DNA from: Certhia americana
Lineage: Eukaryota; Chordata; Aves; Passeriformes; Certhiidae
Assembly (NCBI GenBank): GCA_018697195.1
Contig: CM031872.1
Coordinates: 6,784,225-6,848,224, forward strand
DNA: 64,000 nt
Direction: 5' to 3'
Part shown: piece by piece, positions 61,791 to 64,000 of the stretch
How the letters are laid out: each line of letters starts with the position of its first letter
Position numbering within the stretch: the stretch's first letter is position 1
The notes under the pieces: generated by a model
Databases searched by the model: none
Seen by the model: the letters and a program-made list of their open reading frames with translations, nothing else
Told to the model about the DNA's origin: nothing
Made by a program: the position numbers and the translations under genes

Positions 61791-63440
61791 CTTAATGTCT
61801 TTTTCATATTGTGGTCCTTGTGTCCAACAACCCAGCCCTTCAAGGCTTCATCCTCCTCCTGCCATCCTGGGAATTGTTCTTCACTTCCCATTTCAGTCCC
61901 CACGTCATGTCCCAGCCCTGATCTAATGCAGATGTGTGCTGGAAAATCCCAGACATTTTAAGTATTTCTAACATCAGTGAAACACATTTCTCCTTTACTT
62001 GTTTTTCTATAGATTCACAATGTTTTCAACACTTTGAAATGAAGGTGAATTCTCTCTGCCATGACCACTGCTCCTGTGTGTGCTAGACTTGGAGGGGGAG
62101 CATTTCAGCCTCAGGTGCTCAGTTCTGCTAACTCAGAAGTGTTTTGTGGCTAGGAGTTTGTACCTGGTGAGAGGTGATTGGCATGTGTCACCAAAGGCAC
62201 TATTCCCAACTCCATCCAGATGCTTTTGTGTCACTGAGGTTGCTGTGTGCTTCTCTAAAGACTCTCAGTATCTCTCAAAAATAGACACAGAGAGAATCAC
62301 CTGCAGGAGCCACAGCTGCCTCACCAGCACCTCACTATGCTCAGTTTACATAATTTACAGAAACATTTATGTCCCAGATTCCTCCTACACTGTTTCCCAG
62401 CTGCCTTGGGACAGTCCCCTGCTCGTCATTGCCCAGCACTCCTGGGAAGTTTTGGAATGAGAAGGAAATTTCTGCATTGTACTTGATTTTCCCTATTTGC
62501 ATGGGATGAGATGGGAATTCATCCCAACATCCTCATCTGCAGGCCACCCCAGAGAGAGGGCACAGCCACATCCCTGCATGTCTGGGGAGGTCCTGCCTTG
62601 CTCAACAAGGTCATCACCACTCTTGGGAACCCTCAGCACCCTGTCCTGGCTACGTTATATCCATCTGTGTCTCCCTCTGTCTTGGACACTCAGGGCTTCT
62701 GGGCAGCCTCCATACACACCAGGGGCTGTTTGAGTCCTGTTCCCTGCTCTAACCCAGCCCTAGGGAAGCAGAGGTGTTCACAGACCCCACCAGTCATGAC
62801 CTGAATAACCTTTGATGCTTCCCTGGTTCTGGTGGGTGCTTCACCAGGAGATGCACTCCTGTGGGTCCCACCAGGGAGGCTGAGGGTGCCCTGGCCCCTC
62901 CTGCTTGCACCTGTAAACGTACAAGAGGTGTGCAAGATATTATAAACATCCTAGGAGAAAGATGTTGAAGATATCTCTGGGAAAAGGGTGGAACAAAGAC
63001 AGTGAGTGCTCATCCTCTGGCAACCAGTTCTTGGACTCCATGCCATGGAAGCTGCAGTTGCTGGGTTTATGCTGCAACATCTTGGGGCTCCCCTTGTCTC
63101 CCATTAGTCCTTGTGTCTTCCCCCCTGCCTGACTGAGCTCTACCCACTCATAAACTCCTTGAAACTTGGAAAAGGAGACAGATAGGAGCTTAAAAGCAGT
63201 GTTAGACTAAGACACAGCCTGGCCAGGTGGTGGCTAAGTTACCAGCAATGGATGGGTAAAGTCACCTCCTGAATGTCAGCACTTCAGGTCTGCTCTGTTT
63301 GTGCCACTCCTGGATTCTGATCCCCCTGCCACTGCCCTTTGTGTCCCCTTTGTGTCCCCTCTCTGCTCCCTGCAGGGTGAGGGGGTCACCATCACCTTGC
63401 ATGGACAGAGTGTGAAGGTCAGATGGGACATGGCTCTGAG
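61791..63440. other. intergenic, nothing recognised
   Basis: No gene, RNA or clear repeat that I can support. Confidence 0.45.
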
Positions 63441-63532
63441 CTAGCTGAAACTGCTCCTGCTCCTGGCAGGAGGGTTGGACTAGATGGGCTTTAAAACTCC
63501 TTCCCAACCCCAACTATTCTATGATTCTGTGT
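63440..63532 (+). mobile_element. CR1 LINE 3' end fragment
   Basis: GGAGGGTTGGACTAGATGGG, then CTTCCCAACCCCAACTATTC and TATGATTCTGTG: the standard CR1 3' terminus in plus orientation. Confidence 0.85.
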
Positions 63533-64000
63533 TTTTCTGCTGTTCCAAATTACATTCCTAATTATTCTTGAAGGAGGGTTATTATACCTGAAAGCTCATC
63601 CACTTTTTTTCCGGCTGTATCAGCTCATTTAATAGAAATTACTATTGTTCTCTATGTGCCTTGCTTTTTTTATCCACTTGGATCATGCCTATGAAAGCAT
63701 TAATGCTAATTATTCTTAACATGCATTTTTCTGGTGGAACAGTGAGCAGATGCAGCCACAGAGCAAGTGGAGGAAGGCTCAGACCTCTTTCCAATTAACA
63801 GCCAACGCTCTCCTGCAGGTCTGTGCCATGTGCAGACACTGAGAGGTTTGCAAAGCTTCTTCTGCAGGGGTTCACAGACTGCTTCCAGCAAGTGCCCAGA
63901 ACTGCCCAGTGGCCTTGGGGCTCTTCAAGTCCCCTGTGCTATTCTTGCTACCATTTGTTTTCCACAAAAGAAATAAATAAATTAAATGGAAAAAATTATA
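63533..64000. other. AT-richer flank, nothing recognised
   Basis: Mostly AT-rich, complex sequence with T-runs near 63605 and 63665. No gene seen. The window ends here. Confidence 0.4.

Overview
This is vertebrate nuclear DNA, most likely from a bird. It has CR1 LINE 3' ends on both strands, short introns, GC-rich gene ends, and a compact block of genes whose relatives lie on human 9q34.3. A songbird is possible from the style of the CR1 copies, but I cannot prove it. Coding calls come from exon-by-exon reading with splice-site and reading-phase checks. Family names rest on remembered protein families, not on a search.

Layout. (1) 1-1.9 kb: noncoding, with degenerate CAGTGCC-type repeats and then a CpG-rich candidate first exon. 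(2) 1.9-3.6 kb: CYSRT1 (+), a small protein with a nine-cysteine tail ending in CVIS. (3) 3.6-8.4 kb: a CpG-rich block that may be the RNF224 promoter, a CR1 copy and a 228-bp GT microsatellite. (4) 8.4-10.2 kb: RNF224 (+), a single-exon RING-finger ORF. (5) 10.3-12.8 kb: no gene seen. (6) 12.8-16.1 kb: LRRC26 (+), two coding exons, a BK-channel gamma-type LRR membrane protein with a (CATCC)20 repeat in its intron. (7) 16.2-52.4 kb: GRIN1 (-), the obligatory GluN1 subunit of NMDA receptors. I place 20 exons: human-numbering exons 2-21, including the alternative N1, C1 and C2' cassettes. All junction phases agree. The visible exons encode 855 residues. Adding the usual ~86-residue first exon gives ~941, close to the human N1/C1/C2' isoform. 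(8) 52.4-55.1 kb: intron 1 of GRIN1, ending in a GT-rich minisatellite and an assembly gap (55100-55201). (9) 55.2-55.6 kb: a CpG-rich block with a 15-bp GC hairpin, probably the GRIN1 promoter side. (10) 55.6-64 kb: no gene recognised; CR1 fragments and a near-perfect RFX X-box.

Biology. GRIN1 and LRRC26 converge tail to tail, as they do in human, and their candidate poly(A) signals lie only about 40 bp apart. CYSRT1, RNF224 and LRRC26 share one strand. GRIN1 has most of the regulatory interest: three UGCAUG (Rbfox) motifs downstream of N1, a UAGG pair inside C1, and a last exon where only C2' is recognisable. No new biological system is evident. The most useful leads are the missing GRIN1 exon 1 at the gap, the splicing signals, and the lipid-modification-like tail of CYSRT1.
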